A DNA stretch of 64,000 bases from Alteromonadaceae bacterium XY-R5 (lineage in GTDB: Bacteria; Pseudomonadota; Gammaproteobacteria; Enterobacterales; Alteromonadaceae). Positions 46,793-54,750 of the stretch are shown here, piece by piece. Each line of letters opens with the position of its first letter. Position 1 is the first letter of the stretch. A program made the translations under genes and the position numbers. The DNA lies in assembly GCA_001660395.1 (NCBI GenBank), contig LXWE01000001.1:620001-684000 (forward strand), written 5' to 3'. The notes beneath the pieces are model-generated. The model worked only from the letters and a program-made list of their open reading frames with translations. It searched no databases and was not told the DNA's origin.

Positions 46793-47251
46793 CTATCCCC
46801 GCTTCATAATTAAAGCGTCTTCCCTGCCTTCTGCCAAAGGATAATATCCTTTTCTTCTTTCGATAAGTTCAAAGCCAGCCTGTTCGTACAAGTGAATGGC
46901 AGCTAAATTAGATGCTCTTACTTCAAGCCAGATTTCAGTAATGCCTAAACGCTCACATTCATTCAAAAAATGCGTTAATAAAGCTTTCCCTAACCCTTGT
47001 CCTCTCAACTTAGCACTCAAACCTATGTCCATTAGGGTACCTTCATCCAGTACCTTCAGACCTACGTAATAGCCAACCACTCTACCCTGCTGTGCTAACT
47101 GAAAGGCAAAATACTGCCCATCTAAACAACTGGCAAACACAGACTCGGACCAGGGGTAAGCGTGACACGCCAGTTGCAATTCAAATGCAGCGTGATACTG
47201 AGAGCTAGAAATTGGCTGAATGATAAAACCTGCAGGAAAGTCTGTTTGCAT
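46793..47251 (-). CDS. rimI: ribosomal protein S18 alanine N-acetyltransferase
   Basis: GNAT-fold acetyltransferase of 152 aa that acetylates the N-terminal alanine of S18. The acetyl-CoA-binding motif is LSAKLRGQGLGKALL, followed by IWLEVRASNLAAIHLYEQAGFELIERRKGYY, which is typical RimI. It overlaps holD by one base (TAATG), the usual gammaproteobacterial pair. Confidence 0.92.
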   Translation of the reverse strand: MQTDFPAGFIIQPISSSQYHAAFELQLACHAYPWSESVFASCLDGQYFAFQLAQQGRVVGYYVGLKVLDEGTLMDIGLSAKLRGQGLGKALLTHFLNECERLGITEIWLEVRASNLAAIHLYEQAGFELIERRKGYYPLAEGREDALIMKRG

Positions 47252-47745
47252 TAATTATCCTGGAGTTGTTGCCACAGTTGTTTTTTATTTTCGGGTGAAA
47301 GTTGCTCTGGGTGTGGGGCACGAATGAGGTATTCAGTCACCATTAGCTCATCTGAGATCTGCCAAATATAGGCTGTATTCTTTAACTCTTCCGGACGATA
47401 ATCTGCCAAATACAGAGCAGTTTCTAATTCCAGCACCTGCAGAATGTCGGCCAAGACCTGAGAATCTGATGCATCAAATAGACACACTAATTGCTGATGA
47501 CAATCAACCAGCTCAGCTGGTATGGGCTGACTTTGCTCGATTGCCATACCAAGAGATTCTGTAGAAACCAACTGCTCAGAATCTAACACTTCAGTAACGA
47601 CACCATCGATGCTCTCAGTCGGATGATTAGACACAACCTCAGGCTCAGATAGTTTTCCAGACAAAGCAATAAGATCTGGATGCCGAATTTTCCAGGTAGA
47701 AATACCGAGCTGTTTTAATAATGCAAGTTGATAATGGGAATACAC
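47251..47745 (-). CDS. holD: DNA polymerase III psi subunit
   Basis: Psi subunit of the clamp loader, which links chi and SSB to the tau/gamma complex. The 164-aa protein begins with LALLKQLGISTWKIRHPDL, the short helix that binds the clamp loader, and ends with a Rossmann-like fold; conservation in this family is low, so the call also rests on its position before rimI. It starts with GTG at 47745, six bases after AAGAG. It is longer than E. coli HolD (137 aa), with a polar insert at about 30-70. Confidence 0.78.
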   Translation of the reverse strand: MYSHYQLALLKQLGISTWKIRHPDLIALSGKLSEPEVVSNHPTESIDGVVTEVLDSEQLVSTESLGMAIEQSQPIPAELVDCHQQLVCLFDASDSQVLADILQVLELETALYLADYRPEELKNTAYIWQISDELMVTEYLIRAPHPEQLSPENKKQLWQQLQDN

Positions 47746-47818
47746 CAGAGACTCTTAATTTTCATTAACTGATAAATTAGCTGGCGAGAGAATAACACGA
47801 ATTGACAGAAAGGAAACT

Positions 47819-47895
47819 TGGCAGGGGCGGAGGGACTCGAACCCCCAACCATCGGTTTTGGAGACCGCTGTTCTACCAATTGGAACTACGCCCCT
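47819..47895 (-). tRNA. tRNA-Trp (CCA anticodon)
   Basis: Minus strand, 77 bases with an encoded CCA. The acceptor stem AGGGGCG pairs with CGCCCCT, the anticodon loop is CTCCAAA giving CCA, and the T arm contains GGTTCGAGTCC. It is one base longer in the D loop than E. coli tRNA-Trp. Single tRNA without neighbours. Confidence 0.97.
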
Positions 47896-47999
47896 GCTGA
47901 AGTGGGATGCATTATACCTATGCAATAACAAAGGTAAAGCCATTCAAACCGGAAATTTCCCTATTCACGGTTCGTTTGCAGAAATAATAAACAGGCGGA

Positions 48000-48791
48000 T
48001 TATGTTTTGCTGTATTTAGCCGCTAAATACCAGAAATCACTGGTTAAATTCAGCAAGGGTTGCTGACACTTCACGCGCTCAGTCAAGCCAGCTTCATCTA
48101 CCTTAGTAATATCGGCATAAGCACGGAGGAAGATATCCTGCTGTGCGTCACTCAATTGGTTGACGGCAATTGCTGAGGCTAAATCAAAATGCAAATCTCC
48201 ATAGGCAGCGTACTCCCAATCAAATACCCGTCGCTGATGATGAAAAATCTGCACATGATTAAAAGCTAAATCGTTATGGCAAAATGTTTTAGGGGCTTGT
48301 TCATTGGCTAGCAAGGCTTCTTCACACTGGGCTAATTTTGCCTTCATATCGGGCTGCACAGCCGTGTCACAGCAATGAATATAGTGCTGTAGGTGCTGAC
48401 GTAACTCCAGGGGCTTAGTATCCGGGGTAAGCTGATGAATATCTGCGAGCGCCTCAGCCAGCAAATATAAACGTTTATCTTCATCCATCATCAGTACCGC
48501 TAAGCTTTGTCCGTCGATCCATTGTTCAATCTGGAAGCCCTGCTGCTTTCCAAGATAGTAAGGATTAGGTGCAATCTCCTGCTCCGCCAACTGCTTTTGT
48601 AAAGCGAACAAATGCTGACGGTCTAATGGTGCGAAATTGTCAGACAAAAATGTCTTCACAAAGTATTTCTGGGTCGGTAATTCTAATAGAAAGGAAAGAT
48701 TCACGGCTCCGCAAGGCGCTGATAACAGCGTCGCCCCCTCGGGGAACCACCCTTCGCCCTTCAAACAAATCTCAAGCATCGCTTTGTTCAT
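48000..48791 (-). CDS. APH-family kinase, probable thiamine kinase
   Basis: Small-molecule kinase of 263 aa in the choline kinase/aminoglycoside phosphotransferase fold. The catalytic loop is FCHNDLAFNHVQIF (HND with Asp about 168) and the metal-binding segment is VFDWEYAAYGDLHFDLA. By context it is the thiamine kinase of a thiamine salvage operon: it overlaps the PnuC-type gene by four bases, and the whole operon is behind a TPP riboswitch. The sequence alone cannot separate thiamine from choline or other alcohols. It is the last gene of the operon. Confidence 0.8.
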   Translation of the reverse strand: MNKAMLEICLKGEGWFPEGATLLSAPCGAVNLSFLLELPTQKYFVKTFLSDNFAPLDRQHLFALQKQLAEQEIAPNPYYLGKQQGFQIEQWIDGQSLAVLMMDEDKRLYLLAEALADIHQLTPDTKPLELRQHLQHYIHCCDTAVQPDMKAKLAQCEEALLANEQAPKTFCHNDLAFNHVQIFHHQRRVFDWEYAAYGDLHFDLASAIAVNQLSDAQQDIFLRAYADITKVDEAGLTERVKCQQPLLNLTSDFWYLAAKYSKT

Positions 48792-49411
48792 GAAATGAGA
48801 GCCTTTGTCTGGCGAAGTTCACTCGCAAGCCACTGACGATAACCATACACAGCAAAACCGATATAACTGATAAACAACAATCCGCTCAGCATTAATCCAG
48901 ACGATAGATACAAGTAGGCGGCAAAGGCGTTTATCACTATCCAGAACAGCCAATTCTCAATCACCTTACGAGTAACCAGATAAGTAGCGTAGAGACTAAA
49001 TATGGTTACCAGAGAATCCAGTAACACATGCTTACCGTTAAACCAGTTTCCCGCTAGCTCAGCCAATCCAAATGACAGCAGAAGTAATGGTATCGCCGCA
49101 ATCAGATGGGTTTTCGGTGGCCATTGTTGCACTGGCATTTCAACGCCATCGCTATCACCTTTGCGCCATTGCCACCAGCCGTATACCGCCATCACCAGAT
49201 AATAGGCATTTAACGCGCTGTTAAATGGCAGCGATACTTCCCAGAATATCCAGGTATATAAACCTGTGCTGATAAAGGCACACAACCAGCACCAAATGTT
49301 TTGCCTGGCTGCCAGCCAAACATATCCCAATGCCAATACCACCGCGATGAGTTCCGCCAGAGACTGGGCGGCAAGCTCCGCCCAGAGTTGCGCCAGCCAG
49401 TTACCTAGCAT
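48788..49411 (-). CDS. PnuC-family transporter, probable thiamine transporter PnuT
   Basis: Inner-membrane protein of 207 aa with about seven hydrophobic segments and the PnuC signature region (NIWCWLCAFISTGLYTWIFW and WWQWRKGDSDG). PnuC proteins carry nicotinamide riboside; the subgroup PnuT carries thiamine and is found in TPP-riboswitch operons. Position here, between a thiamine-binding-like protein and a kinase, argues for PnuT. It overlaps the upstream gene by seven bases and the kinase by four. Confidence 0.85.
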   Translation of the reverse strand: MLGNWLAQLWAELAAQSLAELIAVVLALGYVWLAARQNIWCWLCAFISTGLYTWIFWEVSLPFNSALNAYYLVMAVYGWWQWRKGDSDGVEMPVQQWPPKTHLIAAIPLLLLSFGLAELAGNWFNGKHVLLDSLVTIFSLYATYLVTRKVIENWLFWIVINAFAAYLYLSSGLMLSGLLFISYIGFAVYGYRQWLASELRQTKALIS

Positions 49412-49671
49412 ACTGGCTGACTCATTTTGTCACCGTTTAAAAACTTACACACAAAAATAGCCTGCCCTACTTCGTCATGGCTACGCTGCATTTCTTTGGC
49501 CACCAGCTCGATAGTAGGTAAGTAGTCACCCACCACTATGGTGCTGGTTGCGCTGGTTTTTACTTTAATTTGCGCGTAAGTATTCAGGCGCTCAATAAAG
49601 GTCTTAATTGGCTGCAGATATTCATCTTTAAGTGGATACATGGAAATCTCAATTACTACTGTCTTGGTCAT
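49405..49671 (-). CDS. thiamine-binding MTH1187/YkoF-like protein
   Basis: Small cytoplasmic protein of 88 aa with a ferredoxin-like fold: VVIEISMYPLKDEYLQPIKTFIERLN at the N-terminus and the TIVVGDYLPTIELVAKEM segment. The MTH1187/YkoF superfamily includes thiamine-binding proteins, which fits the TPP-riboswitch operon. It lies ten bases after the TonB receptor gene and overlaps the transporter gene by seven bases. Confidence 0.82.
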   Translation of the reverse strand: MTKTVVIEISMYPLKDEYLQPIKTFIERLNTYAQIKVKTSATSTIVVGDYLPTIELVAKEMQRSHDEVGQAIFVCKFLNGDKMSQPVC

Positions 49672-49680
49672 AGTTGCCTC

Positions 49681-51744
49681 TTAAAACTGATAACTGGCGC
49701 TGATACCGGCCTGACGGCCATCGCCCAACTGATAATAGGCCTTTTCGCCTTCGTAATATTCACGCGGGTCGTTATTGAAGCCACCGAAACCGCGGGTGTA
49801 ATAGGTTTTATCCATCAGGTTTTTCACCCAAAAAGAGACTTCCCAGTCATCGTGTAAATAACTGAGTTTCGTGTGCACCAGGGCATAGGCAGGGTTACGC
49901 TCGTCATGGCTATCGGAAAAGTAATAATCATCCTTACCTTCCACTTCCAGGTTCCATTTAAGGCAGTCGGTTAGCAGCCAGTCACTGCTCAGGTGATAGG
50001 TGTAACGCGGGGCCTGGGCCTGTTCACGGCTGTCGACGTAAGTGCCATCGGCCTGAGTATAATCTTTGTATTCAGCACGTAAGTAACCGAAGGCACCGGA
50101 AATTTCCCACGAGGGATTCACCTGCCAGCCCGCTTCCAGCTCCAGTCCCCAGTTAGTCCCTTCACCGGCATTATCAATAATATCGACAAACTCGGTACTC
50201 AGGTCTTCCCGGGTGATCAAATCATAATCATTTACCTGCACATCATCACGCTGCATATAAAAGACAGCGGCGCGCGCATAGCCATTTTCGCTGTAGCCTT
50301 TGACCCCAAATTCATAGTTCCAGCTATATTCGGGATCATAGATGCGCTGTGCATCGCTGACCTCATCGTTGGCGTTAAAGCCGCCCACTTTATAACCGCG
50401 GGAAATTGAGGTGTAGAGAGTTGCTGAAGGTAACTGATAGCTTAACGCCAGCTTTCCACCCAGCATGGTGTCATCGCTGGACTCAACAAACCCATTCACG
50501 TCATCGTAATCAATCTGGAAGTTATCTGCGCGCAGGCCAAAGGTCAGCAGCCACTGCGGCGCAAAATGGTTATCCAGCTGGGCATAAAGCGCGACATTTT
50601 TTGGCGTGTAAGTACTGCTAAAATCCGCATCATTATAGGTGTATTGGCGCAGCACAGACTCGTCGGTATCCTGCGCATACACACCTACCACCCAATCGGT
50701 TGTGTCAGCGAAGAGTTTGCTACTGTCGTTAGACGTTAAGCGCAGATCAACACTGGTAATGTCGCGTGTACGGAAATAGTAATCGACTGAGCTGTATTCC
50801 CACGGATGGAAGCCGACATAGGTCCAGTCTTCATCGTAACCGTAATCGAGATCTGAGGTGCTGTAGCTAAGCTGGGCGTTTAAGGTAGCGAATGACAATT
50901 GCTGTGTCGCCTGCAGTGACAGCGCATGAGTTTTCTGGCGATCAAAACCCGGCTGGTCCGAACGGGTATGGCGGTCATTCTCCAGCGAGAAGGCATCGTA
51001 GCCATTATCCATATCAAAATACTGGTAGTTCAAATCAATGCTCAGGCTGTCGCTGGCCAGATAGCGCAGTTTTAAACGGCCGCTGAATTCATCCAGATTA
51101 TCGGTATCGTCCCGATCCAGATAGGTATTCTCAATAAAGCCATCACTTTTATACTGCTGCAGGGCAACCCGGTAAAACAGCTTGTCGGTAATGGCAGAGC
51201 CATAAGCCGCGCCCAGCGACCAGGTATCTTTTTGCGCTAACGTTAAGGCAACACGGCCTGAAGTTTCACCATCGGCTTCAGTGGTTTTAATTTTGATGGC
51301 ACCGGCCATGGCACCAGCGCCAAACGCAGTGGCCTGTGGGCCGCGTAGCACTTCTACCTGCGCTACATCAAATAAGCTGGCAATGCCTAAAGTGCCAGAG
51401 AAATTCATGCCATCAACGAAAAAGCCTACTGAGGAATTGGTGGGTTCGCTGTACTGACTGCGCTCGCCAATACCGCGAATTTGCACGAAACGGCCGCGGG
51501 AGGCGCCTGAGTTAAAATTCAGGTTAGCCGCCACATTCAACAACTCGTCTAAATGTTGGGCATCACGCTGTTCTATCAGATCGCTGCCGATGACACTGAC
51601 GCTGGCCGCCAGTTGCTGTACATCTGTGCCACGAAAATCGGAGCTGACTTCAATATGTTCAAGGTCGCTGGCTTCAGCCTGAGCATTCAAGCTCAGCATG
51701 GCGCTTGCCATTGAGAGTGCGAGTAAGGAAACTTGGGTTTTCAT
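49681..51744 (-). CDS. TonB-dependent outer membrane receptor, probably for thiamine
   Basis: Outer-membrane gated channel of 687 aa with a signal peptide (1-23, ending AQA), a plug domain (about 40-150; the motifs VQIRGIGERSQYSEPTNSSV and LRGPQATAFGAGAMAGAIKI) and a 22-strand barrel ending in an aromatic residue (SASYQF). The ligand is inferred from the TPP riboswitch in the leader and the three thiamine genes downstream; this corresponds to the omr1-type thiamine receptor described for Alteromonas and Shewanella relatives. First gene of the operon. Confidence 0.9.
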   Translation of the reverse strand: MKTQVSLLALSMASAMLSLNAQAEASDLEHIEVSSDFRGTDVQQLAASVSVIGSDLIEQRDAQHLDELLNVAANLNFNSGASRGRFVQIRGIGERSQYSEPTNSSVGFFVDGMNFSGTLGIASLFDVAQVEVLRGPQATAFGAGAMAGAIKIKTTEADGETSGRVALTLAQKDTWSLGAAYGSAITDKLFYRVALQQYKSDGFIENTYLDRDDTDNLDEFSGRLKLRYLASDSLSIDLNYQYFDMDNGYDAFSLENDRHTRSDQPGFDRQKTHALSLQATQQLSFATLNAQLSYSTSDLDYGYDEDWTYVGFHPWEYSSVDYYFRTRDITSVDLRLTSNDSSKLFADTTDWVVGVYAQDTDESVLRQYTYNDADFSSTYTPKNVALYAQLDNHFAPQWLLTFGLRADNFQIDYDDVNGFVESSDDTMLGGKLALSYQLPSATLYTSISRGYKVGGFNANDEVSDAQRIYDPEYSWNYEFGVKGYSENGYARAAVFYMQRDDVQVNDYDLITREDLSTEFVDIIDNAGEGTNWGLELEAGWQVNPSWEISGAFGYLRAEYKDYTQADGTYVDSREQAQAPRYTYHLSSDWLLTDCLKWNLEVEGKDDYYFSDSHDERNPAYALVHTKLSYLHDDWEVSFWVKNLMDKTYYTRGFGGFNNDPREYYEGEKAYYQLGDGRQAGISASYQF

Positions 51745-51810
51745 AGGATCTCTTCTTTTATTTGAAAAGACCCGGGTTACGGCAGATAGAAAAATGGGAC
51801 GTGTTGTGCG

Positions 51811-51899
51811 GTTACCATTCCTACGCCGGTATTATCCGGATCAGGTATCAGGGTTCCCGCCTTTATGCGGATCTCAGCTTCTTAGCACCCCTTGGTTTA
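51811..51899 (-). promoter_or_regulatory. TPP riboswitch (THI element)
   Basis: Minus strand reads AAGGGGTGC, AGCTGAGATC, a variable hairpin, then ACCTGATCCGGATAATACCG and GCGTAGG, which are the universally conserved parts of the thiamine pyrophosphate aptamer in the correct order. It ends about 67 bases before the TonB receptor ATG. The expression platform is not obvious as a classical terminator; the space is short enough for control of translation start. Confidence 0.95.
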
Positions 51900-51994
51900 C
51901 CACAGCCAGGCTGTGATGGCGGCGATTGTAGCAAGGCCTGCGTCTGGCGACAACGCAGACCTGACAGAAAGCCATCATTCTCTTAACCGTAAAC

Positions 51995-52858
51995 TTAACC
52001 CAATAAATTCAAAGGTGTTTTTAGATAACTGACGCCATTGTCTTCTGCCACCGGAAACTGCCCGGCGCGAATATTCACCTGAATGCTTTGCACTATCAGC
52101 TTGGGCAAGCCCAGGGTGGCATCCCGGGCCTGACGGCTCGCAACAAAGGTAGTTTTATCAGTAGTGGCATCAATATGAATATTGCTGGCTTTATGCTGCG
52201 CCACCGTCGCCATGTACTGCAACGCCCGACCGCCGGGCTGGTAATCATGGCCGGTGTAAATCTCGACCTGATCGCCCAGGGCATATAAGCGCTGCACCGA
52301 ATCAAACAGCACATTGGCATCGCCGCCGGGGAAATCACAGCGGGCAGTGCCAGCATCAGGCATAAATAAGCTGTCACCCACAAAGGCTTTGCCATCCACC
52401 AGATAGCTGACACTGTCATTGGTATGCCCTGGCGTGGGAATGACTTCTACCTCGTATTCGCCCAGCATAAAAGTTTCATGGGCAGTAAACAGCTTGTCGA
52501 AATCCTCGGCTTTAGGCAGGTTATCGCCGGTAAAGTTAAACACCCTGGCAAAGTGGGCCTGAATGCCCTGAATCCCCTCACCGATGGCGATTTTGCCCCC
52601 CAGCTGCTGCTGTAAATACTGACTGGCGGTTAAATGATCCGCATGGGCATGGGTTTCTAATATCCATTTCAGATTCAGCTTCTGTTTGTGAATAAAACCA
52701 ATAATCTCATCAATAAAGTCAAGGCTGGTGCGCCCGGACGCAGCGTCATAATCCAGCGCAGGATCGATGACGGCTGCATCCCCCTGCTGTAAATCAAATA
52801 CCACATAGGTCAGAGTTGACGTTGGTTGATGAAAGAAAGATTTCACCTGCACTGACAT
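51995..52858 (-). CDS. metallo-beta-lactamase-fold hydrolase, probable persulfide dioxygenase
   Basis: Protein of 287 aa with the metal site ETHAHADHLTASQYL, GHTNDSVSYLVDGKAFVGDSLF and TGHDYQPGG. It resembles ETHE1/Blh enzymes, which oxidise glutathione persulfide to sulfite, rather than glyoxalase II. Neighbours agree with sulfur detoxification: divergent TSUP exporter, rhodanese, and an ArsR regulator of the BigR type. The substrate is inferred from motifs and context. A GGAAAAG precedes the ATG at 52858. It has 96 bases of shared promoter region with the TSUP gene. Confidence 0.87.
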   Translation of the reverse strand: MSVQVKSFFHQPTSTLTYVVFDLQQGDAAVIDPALDYDAASGRTSLDFIDEIIGFIHKQKLNLKWILETHAHADHLTASQYLQQQLGGKIAIGEGIQGIQAHFARVFNFTGDNLPKAEDFDKLFTAHETFMLGEYEVEVIPTPGHTNDSVSYLVDGKAFVGDSLFMPDAGTARCDFPGGDANVLFDSVQRLYALGDQVEIYTGHDYQPGGRALQYMATVAQHKASNIHIDATTDKTTFVASRQARDATLGLPKLIVQSIQVNIRAGQFPVAEDNGVSYLKTPLNLLG

Positions 52859-52930
52859 ACACTTTTCCTTATTGATGAAAATTCACGCTTGAACTTTAGC
52901 AAGTTACGAAATAACATACAACCAAAGGTT

Positions 52931-52956
52931 ATATATTATTCTATTGAGAAATATAT
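52931..52956. promoter_or_regulatory. AT-rich inverted repeat in the divergent MBL/TSUP promoter
   Basis: ATATATT-N12-AATATAT, perfect 7-bp arms, in the gap between the persulfide dioxygenase-like and TSUP genes and touching the TSUP ATG at 52955. It may be the operator for the ArsR regulator; its A/T composition makes a chance match possible. Confidence 0.3.
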
Positions 52957-53707
52957 GTGGTTAGTCCTAGCTGCTCTGGTCATTGGATTAAGTTTGGGCA
53001 TCTTTGGTTCTGGCGGTGCTATCCTCACCCTGCCAGTGATGCTGTATTTGCTCGACCAACCGCCCAAACTGGCTATTGCGTCCAGCCTGCTAGTAGTTGC
53101 ACTCGTGACATTCGCCACCAGCGTATTTAACTGGCGCAAACAAAAGCCTAGCCTACGTCATGTTTGGCTACTCGGTATACCCGGCATTGTCGGCAGTTAT
53201 CTGGGTGCCTGGAGCTCAGTCTGGGTCGATGCCAGAGTACAGCTTATCGTGTTTACATTGCTATTATTCATTGCCGCCTCTTTGATGTGGAAAAAATCCT
53301 CATCCGTACACATGCAACGCCCTACGCATGCTGCTAAATCCCAGATTCTGGTATTACAGGGCGCGATCTTAGGTGCGGTCACAGGCTTTGTCGGCGTCGG
53401 CGGTGGCTTTCTTATTGTGCCTGCCCTGACACTTATGGCTGGGCTTGGCTTTGTGGAAGCCGTCTCAACCAGTATGGTGCTCATCGCCTTGCAATCCAGC
53501 GTCGCCTTCGCCAAGCATTACTACTTACTTAATCAGCTGCATGAACACCTCGACTGGCAGCCTGTGCTCATCGTTTCGGTTGTCGCCGTCATCACCAGCA
53601 TCAGCGGTAATTTGTTGCTCAAGCACCTGCCCACCCAATTGCTGGGTAAGCTGTTTTCCGTTTTTTTAGCCCTCATCGCCCTAGGGATTGGCTATCAGCA
53701 GTTATAA
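52955..53707 (+). CDS. TSUP-family sulfite/sulfur-anion exporter
   Basis: Inner-membrane transporter (250 aa) of the TauE/SafE (TSUP) family with about eight segments and two copies of the family motif: GIFGSGGAILTLPVMLYL and GFVGVGGGFLIVPALTL. In this setting it probably exports sulfite or imports sulfane sulfur compounds. The ATG at 52955 starts just before the first membrane segment; a TTG at 52889 would add a polar 22 residues and overlap the divergent promoter. The rhodanese gene follows 59 bases later and is probably co-transcribed. Confidence 0.86.
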   Translation: MWLVLAALVIGLSLGIFGSGGAILTLPVMLYLLDQPPKLAIASSLLVVALVTFATSVFNWRKQKPSLRHVWLLGIPGIVGSYLGAWSSVWVDARVQLIVFTLLLFIAASLMWKKSSSVHMQRPTHAAKSQILVLQGAILGAVTGFVGVGGGFLIVPALTLMAGLGFVEAVSTSMVLIALQSSVAFAKHYYLLNQLHEHLDWQPVLIVSVVAVITSISGNLLLKHLPTQLLGKLFSVFLALIALGIGYQQL

Positions 53708-53766
53708 AGGTGTAAATTAATTCCACTGAACCGATAGATTCATCATTCATCTCTCAAGGAGAAACA

Positions 53767-54147
53767 ATGTTAGTGCCTTTCCCTAAAATGGTTGAAGAAG
53801 CCAAAACCCAAATTCAGGAAGTCAGCACAGAAAAGCTGGCCCAGTTGGATCCTGCCAGTCAGTTACTGGTTGATGTGCGCGAACCGAATGAAACCGCCAG
53901 CGGCACCATCGAAGGTGCTTACTGTGTACCAAGGGGAATTCTGGAAGGTAATGTGATGGAACTGGCCAGTAAACATCTGGGCAACGTAAGTGCCGATAGC
54001 CCTATTTACCTGTTTTGCCGCAGTGGCGCCCGTTCTGCGATGGCAGCACTGAGCCTGCAACAAATGGGCTTTACCAAGGTCTATTCAATGGCAGGTGGAA
54101 TGCTGGCCTGGGAACAGGAAAAACGTCCTGTTGTTGCGCCGCGATAG
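53767..54147 (+). CDS. cytoplasmic rhodanese-domain sulfurtransferase
   Basis: Single-domain rhodanese of 126 aa without signal peptide. The active-site loop is LFCRSGARSAMAAL (Cys84), and the segment LLVDVREPNETASGTIEGA is the usual first half. AAGGAG precedes the ATG. It is convergent with the ArsR gene and lies downstream of the TSUP gene, forming the sulfane-sulfur transfer part of the module. Confidence 0.9.
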   Translation: MLVPFPKMVEEAKTQIQEVSTEKLAQLDPASQLLVDVREPNETASGTIEGAYCVPRGILEGNVMELASKHLGNVSADSPIYLFCRSGARSAMAALSLQQMGFTKVYSMAGGMLAWEQEKRPVVAPR

Positions 54148-54157
54148 CTAATCCAGT

Positions 54158-54183
54158 GCCCAACTGGCGTTACATAGTTGGGC
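54158..54183. terminator. inverted repeat between the convergent rhodanese and ArsR genes
   Basis: Perfect 8-bp stem GCCCAACT / AGTTGGGC with a ten-base loop. The right arm is inside the last codons of the ArsR gene. There is no T-run, so it may be only a weak terminator. Confidence 0.35.
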
Positions 54184-54478
54184 AGAACTTGTCTTTCAAA
54201 TGGCCGATAAAGCTCAGAGTATCTTTATCGGCAATCGAGTAGAACAGGGTCTGGGCTTGCTTTCGATAACTTACCAGGCCCTGATTACGCAGCACCGCCA
54301 GATGCTGCGAAAAGGCCGAGGGGCTCAAATCAAACGGCTCCATCAACTCGCCCACACTCATTTCTCCACCTGCCAGCCGACATAAAATCTGCAGTCGATG
54401 GGCATTGGCCAAACTGCGTAAAAAGGTCGCTGCCTGCTCAGCATCTTCTGTGTGTAAAGTAGGTAACGTTTCTGACAT
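54170..54478 (-). CDS. ArsR-family persulfide-responsive regulator, BigR/SqrR/YgaV type
   Basis: Winged-helix repressor of 102 aa: LRSLANAHRLQILCRL, then the DNA-recognition helix LSPSAFSQHLAVLRNQGLVSYRK, and AQTLFYSIAD. It has just two cysteines, Cys33 and Cys99, 66 residues apart. The sensing cysteines of SqrR (41 and 107) and BigR (42 and 108) have the same spacing, and they form a sulfur bridge with persulfides. This supports a persulfide sensor rather than a metal sensor. AGGAG precedes the ATG at 54478; the longer frame is an artefact. It is 43 bases after the DUF2892 gene. Confidence 0.88.
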   Translation of the reverse strand: MSETLPTLHTEDAEQAATFLRSLANAHRLQILCRLAGGEMSVGELMEPFDLSPSAFSQHLAVLRNQGLVSYRKQAQTLFYSIADKDTLSFIGHLKDKFCPTM

Positions 54479-54521
54479 GAACCACTCTCCTGTGGCACCG
54501 CGCTGGCAGTGCCTATACTGC

Positions 54522-54740
54522 TTATTTTGCCTGGGTCGCAATTTCCACTTCGGTTTTTAAGCCAAAGACTTTGCGCATCACTATGGTCGCCGGACAAAAT
54601 CCGCTAAAGGATTGCTGAAATAAATTGGCGCCAATAAACACCGTGAACCAGACAAATCCAGGGTGAACCCAGACCGTTAATGCTACCGACAGCAGCACCA
54701 TAAAACCAGCAAAAGCTGTTAATGCACGTTCAACACTCAT
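54522..54740 (-). CDS. DUF2892 (YgaP-type) membrane protein
   Basis: Protein of 72 aa with two membrane segments (about 8-27 and 30-48) and the segment NLFQQSFSGFCPATIVMRKVFG. In E. coli YgaP this domain is fused to a rhodanese and the regulator YgaV is its neighbour; here the rhodanese is a separate gene. It may help to move sulfur species across the membrane, which is inference. AGGAAG lies before the ATG at 54740. It starts ten bases after the stop of the beta-barrel gene, so it is probably in the same operon. Confidence 0.85.
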   Translation of the reverse strand: MSVERALTAFAGFMVLLSVALTVWVHPGFVWFTVFIGANLFQQSFSGFCPATIVMRKVFGLKTEVEIATQAK

Positions 54741-54750
54741 CGTTACTTCC

